A DNA stretch of 64,000 nucleotides. It comes from Sanguinoderma infundibulare (Eukaryota > Basidiomycota > Agaricomycetes > Polyporales > Polyporaceae). The stretch is taken from contig JAVLRN010000001.1 in the NCBI GenBank assembly GCA_032821775.1, positions 992,001-1,056,000 on the forward strand, written 5' to 3'. Every line of letters begins with the position of its first letter. Position 1 is the first letter of the stretch. The notes under the pieces are model-generated. The model searched no databases, had not been told where the DNA came from, and saw only the letters and a list, made by a program, of their open reading frames with translations. The position numbers and the translations under genes were made by a program. Below, in pieces: positions 46,982-59,114 of this stretch.

Positions 46982-49202
46982 ATGGAGGCATTCCACCTAC
47001 TATCTCGTGGAGGAGCCAAGTTCGACAAGCAAAGATTCAAGTTAGACGTCTCGCTTTTCACCGTAAGCATGCTCCTTGACAGTTGTGTACGCTCACTGAC
47101 CTCGGTACCAGTGCAACAAAGCTACCGAGTCCAAACCGTCCACTTCGACCCGCGCGCCCGAAGGCGGGCTTCCGCCCGAGCTCGACTTCTTCAAGTACGC
47201 GCAGGGCGGCAACCCAAAACGCAAAGCGGCGGAAGCAGACACGGGCGCGGACATGAAGGGAAAGAGGCGGAAGCTCGACAGTGACGACGAAGACGAGGAG
47301 GAGGAGGAGGAGGAGGTCGAGGGCGACAGGGCCGACGCGGAACAGGCGGAGGACGACCCACCCATGCCTCGGCATCGTGTGACAACGAAGGGGAAGGACG
47401 TGCCCGAGCATGTGGAGACGTTTGATGCGCTCCGGGAAAGGTACAGTCTGCCCTCGCACCTCCTCCAAAACCTCGCGCAACATGGGTACAAGCGGCCCAC
47501 GGGGATCCAGTCGTATGGCATCCCCATGCTCATGGAGGTGCGCTTCACCGACGTCCTCACATCCTGCGTTTCTTTCCTCGATATTAACGGGTTGCTAGCG
47601 ACGAGACCTGGCAGCTATCTCCCCAACCGGTACCGGTAAAACGCTCTCGTACCTCCTGCCCATGATGGCTGCGCTTGGCGCCCCCGTGGCGGGCTTGAAA
47701 CCAGATCCCGGTTCAGGCGTGCGCGCGATCATCCTCGCGCCGACGCGCGAGTTGGCGCATCAGATACACAACGAGTGTTTGAAGCTCGCGCAGGGTCGGA
47801 AATGGCGGATCGTCCTGTTCAGCAAGGCCACTGCGTCGACTCTCGCAGACAAGAAAGTGCGGGAGAAGGTTGGTGCGTTTATGGTAGCCTGTCATATGCA
47901 CTCCCATGCTTAGCTTGTGCTTGGATCGTCAGATTTGATCATTAGCACACCTCTCAGGCTTGTGGCTTCGCTGCAAACGGGAAACCTTGAGTTAGACAAG
48001 TAGGTCCACCGTAAAGAGCGCATATGACAAGTTGACTGAAGAAAACTTCAGTGTGCGACATCTTATCCTTGACGAAGCGGATCGTATGCTCGACTCCGAA
48101 TTCTTGGAGCAAGTACAAGAAGTCATTGCCGCTTGCACACACCCTGAAGTCCAGAAAGCCGTGTTCAGTGCCACGCTCCCCGCGAACGCCGAGAAAGTTG
48201 CCATGTCTATGCTCCGAGACCCCATCCGAGTAGTCGTCGGTTTAAAGTACGGCTTTACCATAACCGACACGCTGATTTGACGCTAACCTATGTCCGCAGG
48301 GACACGCCTCTCCCTCTCATTGCACAATCACTTACCTACGTTGCCGACGACCAATCGAAGCTACCGACGCTCTTGCAATATCTGTCCGAGCCGTATAACC
48401 CACCGGTGCTCATCTTTGTCTCTTCACAGCCCCGTGCGACGTCATTAGCGGAGGAGCTTGTGATAGCAGGAGTGGCGAACGTCGACTGTTTGCACGCAGG
48501 CATGACGAAGAAGGAGCGGGAAGATGCGGTGTCGCGCATGCGCCGTGGCGAGAGCTGGGTCATGATCAGCACCGAGGTTATGGCTCGCGGCATGGACTTC
48601 AAGGGTGTCCGTGAGGTCATCAACTACGACTTCCCTCAGAGCGTCCAGAGCTATGTCCACAGGATCGGTAAGCTAGAGCAGAGCGTCATAATAGCAGGGC
48701 GTCATAATGCAAACTCATTGATTGTCCGCCACAGGTCGCACTGGACGTGCGGGACGGGAGGGCAAGGCCATTACGTACTTCACAAACCAGGACGCGCCGT
48801 TCCTTAAAACGTAGGCGCCGCACTATTTGTTTTGCTCAGTGTGAGATCTCTTATTGTCCTCAATAGGATCGCGAATGTACTCCTACAATCTGGATCTACC
48901 GTCCCAGAATGGATCTTGAAGCTTCCGAAACCGTCGAAGATCAAGCGGCGAGAGATGGGCAAGATCAAACGGGCAGAAGCCGTCAACAATGCAAGACGCA
49001 TTGGGCGCAGTGACGCGATCAAGAAACGGTGAGTCAATTGGGGTTCGGGGAGGCAGCCATCTCGCGTGGGATCTGTGGGCTCACACCATTGTCCAGGGAA
49101 ATGATTGCTGGATCGAAGAGGCGAAAGGAGAAGGAGCGACAAAGCAAGGAGAAGTTAGCCGCAGCACCAGCTAGCACGGAAGGAACGGACGGAGCGTCTT
49201 AA
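46982..49202 (+). CDS. ROK1: DEAD-box RNA helicase ROK1 (DDX52)
   Basis: Nine exons join to 584 residues: 46982-47062, 47112-47537, 47599-47872, 47933-47999, 48052-48246, 48300-48667, 48735-48810, 48867-49028, 49097-49202. The start MEAFHLLSRGGAKFDKQRF is the hallmark of Rok1/DDX52. A charged linker follows (eight consecutive Glu at DDEDEEEEEEEEVEG-like positions 47290-47320). Helicase motifs: SLPSHLLQNLAQHGYKRPTG (Q region), SPTGTGKT (I), LAPTRELAHQI (Ia), STPLRL (Ib), LDEADRML (II), FSATLPAN (III), LIFVSSQPRA (IV), STEVMARGMDFKGV (V) and YVHRIGRTGRAGREG (VI). The end is Lys/Arg-rich. Rok1 unwinds the snR30/pre-rRNA contacts in early 40S ribosome assembly in the nucleolus. All motifs are intact. 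Confidence 0.95.
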
Positions 49203-50313
49203 ATGAACTTCTGGTTGTCACCCTGATGTAATGTGTGCCCCAACGTACGTTCTACCTGCTGAGGACCTTGGCTCCCATGTCCCATACTCTAGACAGGTAC
49301 CCTACAGCAATTGTCGTCCGAAATGAAGTCCCTGGGAATGTGGAAATATTCGAGTGGCACAAGGTCGCGTCAGTAAGCGAGGGATGCCCGCATAACCGGA
49401 ACTTGGTGCGGTCATTGCTCGGCATTGATGTCCTCGATAGGTACCGAACGTTCAGCAGTATGCCGCCTTCTAGACTGGGTGTCTTCTAACGAGTGGCACA
49501 GTTGTATGTAGGGGTGCTGTGCAGATCCCGCCTTGCAGCCTGCCGCCCATGCAATACACGCCGGATGGGACGGGTCGACCATAACCGGACGCGTCTCCAG
49601 GACCTTGTCCCGGAGACCTTGTCCCCAAGTGACAGAAAGGGACTTGTTGAGTTCTATTAGGTTGTGTCCTCGTGGCTAAACAACTAACGACTAACGACGT
49701 CACTGTTTGTTGGGAGTTGTTTCAGCAGGACAGGACTCGATGTTTTCCCCTGTTTCGCCTCGGTGCGTCGTCCCGGTACGCTTATTCGGCACTGCAGACG
49801 TTGTTCTGTGCATGAGCGACATCCGCGGTCAATTAATATGATCCTATTGTAGGCAAAATCCAAAGTCGGCGGCGTGACTGCCGAGGACACTGTTGACTGT
49901 CTTCAGCTGCGAAGATGATCGCTGGCGATCAGCTCTCGAATAATGGCAGTGTTCCCACAGCTGGGCCCAGACATGCCGTGGGCGGTTACGTGGATTTGGT
50001 TCCGCGAGGGACTGCAAGTGTCCGAAGAGGGAAAGAGGCCACGCGCGTCGAGAAACCTTAAACCATGGTCGAAAGACTGGGGAAGAGGTATGCGGTTGCG
50101 CCGCGAGGCAGACATGAGGCCGCTCCCAGATTGTGTCGTCTGCTTCTTTGCAATCGTGTTTGCATCCTCTATCGGGTGGCACACTCTTCTAAAAAGCCAG
50201 CTCGCGAAACGACCAATGTATTCCTTGCCACGGTCGAACCCAGCTTTCGAGCGACCCTCTTCTCGCGCCTCACAGCTTCTCCCGACGCTGTTCTGCTGTC
50301 TTCCAACAACACC
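49203..50313. other. Promoter region of the HMG-box gene
   Basis: 1.1 kb without a supported gene. It contains a 14-bp tandem duplication (GACCTTGTCCC at 49601 and again at 49615) and a CTAACGA direct repeat near 49,685-49,695. The part near 50,100-50,313 is presumably the leader of the HMG gene. Confidence 0.4.
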
Positions 50314-51869
50314 ATGCCGGCCTTTCGCAACCTCAGGCGGTCCCGCCGTATCTCGAAGCAGCCACCCCGCGATCCCAGTAAGTCATCGTGCCTGATCCCC
50401 AATACCGTCGTGCGCTTCCCCTCCAGCGTGGGCCACCCGCAGTCTGAGTCGTATACTGACCCGTCTAAATATGTTTAGATACCGATGAGTGGGACGTCCA
50501 TGATATGGAGCTCATGTATCAGAGCTCGGACTCTGAAGAGTCCGATCCCGCCTCGTCTTCGTCCGCCCCGACTCCCGATGCGTCTGGTGCGCTCACCGAC
50601 GACTCGGGCGAACCGGAAGTCGATCCGCAATCTCCGCGTCCCTCTTTCCAACCCTACCCCGCCTCTAAGCCGGCTCGCTCCTCCCACTCGCGCAAAAAGC
50701 TCCCGAACCATGTCCCCCGCCCTCCGAACTCGTTCATGATCTTCCGCTCCCATCTCTGGACCCAGGAGAAGATCAAGAGCACCGTCGAGCGCGACCATCG
50801 GCAAATTAGTCGTATTGCCGGCAAGCTATGGCGGGCACTCACCGACGCCGAGCGCGCTCCTTACCATGCCCTGGCTGAGCAGGCGAAGCGTGAGCACGCG
50901 CAGAAGTACCCCAACTACAAGTATTCCCCCGTCTACCGCAAGGACAAGGTCCCGAAGCGCAAGCCGAAGCCCGAGGACGTCGAGAAGGAGCTCCGCAGCC
51001 ACCACATCGCGTCTCTCATGCATCGTGGATTCATGGGCGACGACCTGACGAGGGAGTTGGAGAAGCAAGAAGTAGATGACGATGGGGAGTATGTCGAGAG
51101 TCCTCGTCGGAAGAAGACGAAGCCTCGCAAGTCACCTGCCAAGAAGCCATCGTCCACCCAGCGTTCTCGTCGCTCCCGCGACGTTCCCATGGCGGTCAAG
51201 GATGAGGTCTTGCCTGAAGAAGGCGTCTACCCTCCAGAGTCTCCCGATGTCGCCATGCTCGACGCCCTCGTCATCACGTCTCCCATCGTCGACTCTCCGA
51301 TTTTGGCCGACCCCAACTCTCCCGTGCTCGACGTCCTTGCTAAGAAGGAACCAGTCACTCCCCCCGTCCCCATTGCCGAACCCGACCTCTTCTACAACGG
51401 CGACTTCGGGGACTTCGTGCCCCAGGACGCTATCCCTGACTTCCGTCTCGGCTCGCCGGCGGTATGTGCGATCGTCGTGACGGTCATGATGCATCCACTC
51501 ACTCACCCTTCACAGATCCGGTTCACCAACCCCTTTGCCGACGCGTCCTCCTCCCCGCGCAGCGACGACACCGCGTTCATGAGCTGCGATCCTTTGACTC
51601 CGGTCACAGCTCCAGCTGCCGTCTACTGCTCCCCCTCTAACGACTTCCTCGGCCTCGGCCTCGACGAGCCGATTGGGGGACCCAGCATCGGCACCTACGA
51701 CATTGCGCTGTTCGACGTCAAGGGTGACCCGATGCGCCCCGCGGTCGACGGCCTGAAGCCGGATTACGCTACGATGTCCAGTCCCGAGTATCCCCACAGC
51801 CTGGTCTACGACTTGTCGATCGACCAACCAGTTGATCAACCCTTCTTCTCGGACTGGCTTAACGTGTAG
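50314..51869 (+). CDS. HMG-box transcription factor
   Basis: Three exons (50314-50377, 50479-51461, 51516-51869) join to 466 residues. The HMG box spans about residues 100-172 (VPRPPNSFMIFRSHLW, RQISRIAGKLWRALTDAER, AEQAKREHAQKYPNYKY) and is of the sequence-specific MATA_HMG/SOX type. It is preceded by an acidic Ser-rich segment and followed by a basic stretch (SPRRKKTKPRKSPAKKPS) that could be a nuclear localisation signal. The C-terminal half is Pro/Asp-rich and may be an activation region. In basidiomycetes such proteins often control mating, fruiting or stress genes. I see no mating-type partners (homeodomain pair, pheromone receptor) nearby, so a mating-locus role is not supported here. 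Confidence 0.9.
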
Positions 51870-52441
51870 AATCGATCGTGCTCTGCGCTTCGCGCGTCCC
51901 CATTCCCCTCGATTCCTGTCCTCGTACCCTTCGTGCCTCATCTCTACTGTCTGCGCTGTCGTCCACAACATTTCCATGCCTTCTGATCCTTCTGTCGTAG
52001 TTTTCTCGGAACCCTCTGCCCCGTTCATACGGACATCTTCCATGTCATGCGATCATCCTGTTTGTTCATCACCGCACCCAACACATCGCTAGGCCTCTCG
52101 CATCCCATGTTCCTGTGTATCGTTATTGATTCCGAATGCACTCGTCGTACCATAGCTCCTCATAGCTCTCATGTCTCCCGCACATAGTAGTCAATGCATC
52201 AGATTATCATTCACACGCCGCGGCACGAGTCACGGTCCAGAGTCCCCGCCGAAGCAGCATCGATAGTCCGATATCGTCCCCAGACGCAGTCGCGCGGCCC
52301 CAAGAAGTAGAAGCATTGAAGGTAGGCCTACCCGCGAAGCACCCCTGCGCATCGTGGCCGCCGGCCCGCGCCTGGCACGTCCGAAGCGCACCCCAGCCCC
52401 TCCCCTCGGCATCCTTCCAGTTTCCCAATACAATGCCGGAG
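51870..52441. other. Convergent 3' region
   Basis: About 570 bp between the ends of the HMG gene (+) and CCA1 (-). No gene supported; the open frames here are overlaps of both UTRs. Confidence 0.45.
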
Positions 52442-54941
52442 TCACCGTTTCGCCTTCTTCGCCTTCGCGTCCGAGTCAACGACCTGCCCACGCTTGACCG
52501 TCGCGTTCGCGGTGCTGACCCTGCCCGCGGCCTGCTCCTCGCGAAGCCACGCCTCGCACTCTTGCTTTGTCCCCTCGGGGTACTCGAGCTGCCACTCCAC
52601 GACATGCGCGAGGACCTGGCCAGTCCACTGGCCGGGGGTCGCCCCCAGCAGCTTCACGACCTCCTTGCCCTGCATCAGAACGACACGCATGCGGGGACCG
52701 GCGAAAGCAAAGGGCATTGTTAGCATGTGCGTTGGGGATAAAGCAACGCAGTACGCGAGGGCGGAAATGAACTCACGTCGAGGATCGGCCTGGCGTCGAC
52801 CGCGGCCGGGAGGCCGAACTCCTCAATCCGCGCTACGAACCTGTTGTACGCTGCGACTCGGCTGGACGCGGCCGCTTCTGCGCAACAAAAAAAGTCATTC
52901 GAACCCATCCGCGGCGTTCTGCTCGGAAGAACGGCTCACCATCGATCGCGCTCGCTTCCGGGTCCCACAGTGACGCGAGCTCCTGGATCAGCGAGAAGAG
53001 GAGCGACGAGGCCCACATCGAGCCGGTCACTGCGTTGTGTACCGTCTTCTCGCGCATCAAGACCCCTGTAGGTAAGGAGCATTCAGTCGGCCGTCGATGC
53101 TTACGGCAGACATGTTGCGCACCGATCCATGCCCTTTCCGGTTTGTCGAGGTTGCCGCTTTCCCAATCGGCGACGCCCTTCTGCAAGGTCTCCGCCGCCG
53201 AAAACAGAGCAGGGATACCGTCCAGATAGTGGTGTTGCGCTCCAAGTTTCAACCCTTCCCGAATGACCGCTTCCACGGCTGGTCGTTCCTTGCCCTTTAC
53301 TGAGTACGTGACACCACGGTATGGCGTCAAAGCACAAGCTAGGTATAATCGGCGAAGCGGTTTTTCCGGAGTAAAGATCTCGGATAAGAATAGAGGATGG
53401 AGTGTAGGAAGAGGCGGGAAGGCAAGGCCAGATAGTACCACACCCTGAGCGGTCGGGTTCGTCAGCACGTGGAGAATTATCGCTGCGCGAAGGGCAGATC
53501 CTGGCGCAGAGGGAGAGCCGAAGAGCTTGATGCCCGTGTTTTCCGGTACATAGAAGACGGAGGAGTACAGAGATAGGCTGTTAATGAGGTCTATCGAGAG
53601 CAAAGGGTTCCGGCCTGTCGAAGGACGTTTCAAACGTGGAAGAACATCCAATGGGAAAACCAGACATTACCTCCAATCATTTTGTCCAATTCCTCGCCAA
53701 CGCGCTCACGGCTGATCTTTCCTCGGAGGGCCTCCTGCGTGACAGCGGGGTGGAGACATCTTGTCAGTTGAATCAATGACGGTGGATAATCAAAGCAACA
53801 TTGTACGCAGGCAAGCAAAGAAGAGCAAGATCGACTTGTATGTCTGTCCTTCTCGATTTGGGCTACGGATGCACTCAACTAGGACGCTCGCTGTATGGCC
53901 TACTTATAGAGTATAGATCCATTCGAAGGCCTTTACCCCCAAGTCTCGGTCACGGCGTAGAGATAGGGCTCGCCTTGCGCAATAAAACTCCGGTGACTTC
54001 TCTGTTGAGCTAACACGTACCTGTATTAAAGGATCTTTTGCTGCTTCCTGCAACTCGGGTACCATGGTGAAGCCAAACCGGGTGGCGAACCGGATGCAAC
54101 GAATCACTCGAAGAGGATCGTCGGTAAACGTTTCTCGGGGAGACAAGGGTGTTCTTATCGTTCCAGTTTGGAGATCATGGAGCCCCTACTTTGATCGAAT
54201 TGGGTTAAAGAGACGCAGAAAGACTAGCAACTTGCTCACCTTGCCGGTATGGTCTTCTACGAGCCTTGTGTGCACGTTGTAGAACAACGTATTAATGGTG
54301 ATATCTCGCCTCACGGCATCTTGTAGGGGCGTGCCAAACGCCTGAAACGTCGTGGTTTCGGCGCATATATGCAGGCAGCGCGTCACTTGTACTCACCACT
54401 TGGGTAGGTATTCGACTGTCCTCGGCATACTCTTCGCTCCGTAGATTCACAAAATCTAATTCAATGCCGAGGATGGTTGTGCGCGCGGTCTCCAAATGTT
54501 TTGATTGGTCCGGGTTGCTCTCGATTTTGGCGACATTCTTCACGGCGAGGTCTTTCGTGGTCCTACAGAAATCGACGAACCGCTCTGCGAAGGGCACTCC
54601 CATCATGTTCTCAAGAGCAATATCGATGTCATTGCACTGTGAGCCCAGCAACTAGAAGACAAGATATGCGGAACACGGCTGTAGCGCATACAGAAATGAG
54701 GCTGATCGACGGTGCATACCTTGTCCCGGACCCATCCCCCGGCAATCCTGCATGACGTTTGTATACCTTCGGCCTCCTTCATGGAGCGCGTGCACTGGTC
54801 GAGAAGGGTGCATAGCTCGTCTTCTTCTGCTGTTAGCCGGATGGCCATCTTCTGCGGGACTGAGGCACGGTTCCAGTAGAACGTCCGTGAATGGGGTTTG
54901 AAGACGAGGAGACGATGGAGGCCGGGTCGGCGAAAGCGCAT
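52442..54941 (-). CDS. CCA1: tRNA nucleotidyltransferase (CCA-adding enzyme)
   Basis: The gene is read from the ATG at 54941 to a stop at 52442 with several introns. Class II nucleotidyltransferase motifs are visible: SCRIAGGWVRDK, then GSQCNDIDIALENM (the two metal-binding Asp in DID), QDAVRRDITINTLFYN, DDPLRVIRCIRFATRFGF and SRERVGEELDKMI. The C-terminal half (for example GRNPLLSIDLINSLSLYSSV, VLMREKTVHNAVTGSMWASS) fits the neck and body of eukaryotic enzymes, which end with a Lys-rich tail here (DAKAKKAKR). The enzyme adds CCA to tRNA 3' ends in nucleus, cytosol and mitochondria. The first 31 residues (MRFRRPGLHRLLVFKPHSRT) are Arg-rich without acids, like a mitochondrial presequence, and a second Met (MAIRLTAEEDEL) follows at the core. 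Upstream of 54941 the frame stays open without an ATG close by. Confidence 0.9.
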
Positions 54942-55290
54942 CAAACGAGCAGTGTCACTGAGAGGGAAAGTTTGGAGACACCCGGCAGATGAGCACTCGA
55001 GGGAGGCCACTAGCAGGATGTACGAGTCCAAGTCTGTCGTCGACAAGAAGGAGAGTAAGGGCTCGAGTCAAGAGCGGGATGGTGGCAGTGTCGCACATCA
55101 GCCAATCATGTTTCCAGTGCCTGCTACGACGTCATAGTTCATACAAACCACACAAGAAACATGGCGTATCGCACAATTCTACGGCTCCTGTACCTACAGC
55201 AGAACATAAGGCATAACGAAACAAGCTAATTTACAAGGCAACAAACGAGGTACTGCTCCTGGCATTGCTGCTATATAGGACCGTAATCAG
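54942..55290. other. CCA1 promoter and 3' UTR of the thioesterase gene
   Basis: About 350 bp between two minus-strand genes. No gene or clear element is seen. Confidence 0.4.
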
Positions 55291-56155
55291 TCACGAAAGG
55301 ATGCTCGCCAGCCACTGAGCAAGGTCGTCCAAAACTGCGACATTTACAGAGTGGTCCAGCCCCTCGTACGTCTTGAATACGACCCTCTCGGATGGAATGT
55401 TGAGGGTGTCGCGGATGAAAGAAACACATTCTTCTCCATAAGACAAGGGCACTTCGTCGTCTGCAGTGCCGTGCGCCCAGAACACCGGGAGGATGGGTTC
55501 AATCTGCTGCATAACCTGAGACGCCCGAAGCGTGAGCATCGTTCGGATGCGTAAACCATTCTAATGATCCACTTACTTGTCTAGACTGTTTAGGTATCCA
55601 ACCGGACAGGCTGGCGACACCTCCCAATTCGTGCAGAGTCGTCAGCGCAGTCATGAGCGACAGGGACGCTCCTTGGCTGAAGCCTACCAGCACGATCTTG
55701 GAAGATGTAGTGCCTTCGCGAACTTCGGAGATGATCAAGTTCTCCAGCCTGTCCACCGACGATGAAACGCCAAGTTCATCGTAGCAGTCGGGAGGAAGGC
55801 TGGCAATGTTGAACCAGCTCGGTCGCACTCGCTCTTGACTGCAAGTCACGGGAGCATCAGGTCTGTAAGCATGTCAGTGTCAGCGAAATGGGTATAGACA
55901 AAGAATGAGGTGAACTTACGCATGGGGTAGGATCCATTTTACGCCAGGAAGTCGCTCAGCGACTTGGCGAAGAGTGGGGACCCAGTCACTGTTAGACTGA
56001 CCTAGGCCCTGTGCGTTTGCCGTTTCGTACTCAGAGAGGACCTCAAGAAAAATTCGGTCACTTACATGGACAAAGATGACGGTGGCCGCGTGCTTTGTGG
56101 TTGGAGCAATGACGATGGGCTTGGAGACTGTACGTTGTCCTGACTCAGTAGCCAT
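55291..56155 (-). CDS. Acyl-protein thioesterase (APT1 type, alpha/beta hydrolase)
   Basis: Four exons (56155-56066, 56008-55920, 55862-55577, 55515-55291) join to 229 residues, the normal length. The oxyanion region is TVIFVHGLGQSNSDW. The nucleophile elbow is VGFSQGASLSL, the acid lies in WAHGTADDEVPL and the catalytic His in YEGLDHSV. PHAPDAPVTC and RPSWFNIAS are typical of the family. These enzymes remove palmitate from cytosolic and membrane-associated proteins. The neighbouring VAC8 carries N-terminal cysteines that are palmitoylated in its yeast homologue, but a direct link is only a thought. The residues needed for activity are all present. Confidence 0.93.
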
Positions 56156-56650
56156 CGAAGCGACTGGTTGTCCTCCGACTTCAGGCCCCCCACAGAGCGC
56201 ATTTTATGCATCTCGGAGGTGACCAAAACGCGAGCGTAAATGGCGCGCAGCACTCATCGCCAAAGACCTTGCATCGCCCACAGATGCCGCAGTCAAGCGA
56301 GATCGCCACCGGGATTGGTTGCGCTCCTCGGGGTGCCAGTCCTGTCGTCGCAGGCGCGCTTGCGGAGAGCATTGCCCGCAAAGATGACATGAACATTGTG
56401 ATGAGGGCCTCGCGCCAGAGTTCGGGGTCATCGCAGGGTCATCGTCGGCGGTCGTCCTCAACCAGCGGCGGAGCGGGAGAGGACGGCGCGTGGCCATATA
56501 TGGTGTGGACACAACATGGCCAAACACAGTGCCGGCGTTGCCCTCTTGGCTCTTTGCGTTCGAGGACCATTCTTCATCCCACCTTCTGCCCTCCTCCTGC
56601 TCCCGGTCGCCTCCCTCCTCTGCTCGTCCTCACAATCTCGGGTCTTCGAA
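56156..56650. promoter_or_regulatory. Divergent promoter region of the thioesterase and VAC8 genes
   Basis: The thioesterase gene (-) and VAC8 (+) start about 495 bp apart in opposite directions. The VAC8 side is very pyrimidine-rich just upstream of its ATG, a common feature of fungal promoters without a TATA box. Confidence 0.4.
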
Positions 56651-59114
56651 ATGGGCGTCGTCTCCAGCTGCTGCGAGTCTTGCCGTGGGTGGCTTTTTTC
56701 TTCAAAGTTTGACTTTTTCCCTCCTTCGCGCCTATTCTAACGGCCCCATCTAGTCCACGCTCGACCGTCAACATACGAGCCGTTGTTGCTGGAGAACGAG
56801 CGGGAGGCAGTGGCAGATCTTCTTCAGTACCTGGAGAGTACGTGTCTCCCATGTCCCCTCCATGTGAAGGTCCCACTGACGGCCTGGCGCCATTCCCTGT
56901 GCTGCAGACCGCACGACGACCGACTTCTTCCGGGATTCCCCTCTTGCAGCGTTGACAACACTCTCCTTTTCCGACAACGTCGACCTCCAACGCAGCGCCG
57001 CACTCGCATTTGCCGAAATCACCGAGAAGGAAGTCCGTCCCGTCGGCCGCGACACGCTCGACCCCATTCTCTTCCTCCTCAGCAGCCATGACACCGAGGT
57101 GCAGCGGGCTGCCAGCGCCGCTCTTGGAAACCTCGCCGTGAATAGTGCGTACAATTCCTCCTGGCGTGAAGGCGAGCGCTGACATGATCGTATGACAGCT
57201 GACAACAAGTTGCTCATCGTCAAGCTCGGCGGCCTCGAGCCTCTCATTAGGCAGATGCTCAGCCCCAACGTCGAGGTCCAGTGCAATGCCGTTGGTTGTG
57301 TCACAAATCTGGCCACACATGGTATGTCGGGCATCCCAGTTTCCCTCTTCGGCACTCTTCTGAGCCAGTCTTCGATCTTGCTTCCCAAGACGACAACAAG
57401 ACCAAGATTGCAAAGTCTGGTGCGCTTGTTCCTCTCACCCGTCTCGCACGCTCCAAAGACATGCGCGTGCAACGCAACGCGACTGGCGCACTCCTCAACA
57501 TGACCCATTCCGGTGCGCGTTCCATGACCTCGCCTCGTCGGTTCATTTTATTCTGATTGGCGCCACAGACGAGAACCGACAGCAGCTTGTCAACGCCGGC
57601 GCAATTCCCGTCCTCGTCAGCTTGCTCAACTCGCCGGACACGGACGTGCAATACTACTGCACTACTGCCCTCAGCAATATCGCCGTAGATGGTGACGTAC
57701 ACGTCAATCTGAATATGCCTGCGTCAGACGTGCTCATTAATCTTTCGTCGTGCAGCACACAACCGCAAGAAGCTTGCGCAGACGGAGCCCAAGCTGGTCT
57801 CAAGCCTCGTGCAGCTCATGGATAGCCCTAGCCTCAAGGTTCAATGTCAAGCTGCGCTTGCCCTTCGCAACCTTGCTAGTGACGGTATGAAGCTTCCGTC
57901 ATTAATATCTGAAATTTATAGTTAACGCACGGTCCGCATCTAGAGAAGTACCAGCTGGAGATTGTGAAAGCCGATGGGCTTACCTCCCTGCTCCGGCTGC
58001 TGCAGTCGACGTACCTGCCGCTGATTCTCTCTGCTGCTGCTTGTGTCCGGAACGTCTCGATTCACCCGCAGAACGAGTCGCCGATCATCGAGTCCGGTTT
58101 CTTGCAGCCCCTTATTAACCTCCTGTCGTTCAAGGACAACGAGGAGGTGCAGTGCCATGCGATATCGACGCTTCGGAATCTCGCGGCTAGTTCGGAGAAG
58201 AACAAGCAGGCTATTGTCAAGGCTGGTGCTGTGCAGAGCATCAAGGAGCTTGTACTCGAGGTCCCGATGAACGTGCAGAGCGAGATGACGGCGTGCATTG
58301 CGGTGTTAGCTCTGAGCGGTATGTTTGGACACGTGACGTCAGGGCTGATCGCTGAATATGCGGATTGCAGACGAGCTCAAGGGACAGCTGTTGGAGATGG
58401 GGATCTGTGAGGTGTTGATTCCGCTCACGAACTCTGGGAGCTCGGAAGTACAGGGTAACAGTGCTGCGGCACTGGGTAACTTGTCTTCGAAGGGTGAGTT
58501 AATTTCTCGTTTGGGGCTGTTGGAAGTTAGCTGACGACATCTGCAGATGGACGTACGACGTCGGACGACTATTCGGCGTTCAACGATGTGTGGGAGAAGC
58601 CGGATGGGGGTATGCACAGATACCTGTACCGGTTCCTTACTAGCGCGGACGCCACGTTCCAGCACATCGCTGTATGGACGATCGTACAACTGCTCGAGTC
58701 TGGAGGCAAGTGTTCTTGCTGCGCCAATAACGTTGGCACTAATACTGTTCTTGGGCAGATCCACAACTGATTAGCAACATTCGTAACTCCACGCTGCTCA
58801 TCCCCAACATCCGTGGTCTTGCTGAGACGCGGACCTCTACACCGACATCATCGATTGGCGGTACGCCACGCTCACACCATTCCCAGACTCACTCATACCA
58901 GGATACCGAGACGGGTAATGGCCACGGGGAGATACAAATGCTTGCGCGCCGGATTCTGGACTTCACGGATAGCGAGGGTGTGATGACGCCGAGCGCGCTC
59001 GCGTCACAGATCCAGGCGAGCTCGTTCTCGCAGCATGAGGAGAGCGTTAGTGGCCGCGACCACGAGGAGCTCCGGAAGAGCGTGCGCGAGGCGTTCGCAG
59101 TCTCTGGTCACTGA
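56651..59114 (+). CDS. VAC8: Vacuolar armadillo-repeat protein VAC8
   Basis: Eleven exons join to 621 residues: 56651-56684, 56754-56837, 56908-57144, 57199-57321, 57390-57512, 57569-57691, 57756-57884, 57944-58318, 58371-58493, 58547-58705, 58759-59114. The start [11 protein letters not shown] has the glycine for myristoylation and clustered cysteines for palmitoylation, as in yeast Vac8. Then come armadillo repeats, mostly one per exon (for example [88 protein letters not shown]). The tail is polar. Vac8 sits on the vacuole membrane and acts in vacuole inheritance, fusion, nucleus-vacuole junctions and the Cvt pathway. The intron at 58706-58758 uses a GC donor (GGAG|GCAAGT). Many introns fall after the first base of a codon, which reflects repeat-by-exon structure. 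Confidence 0.95.
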
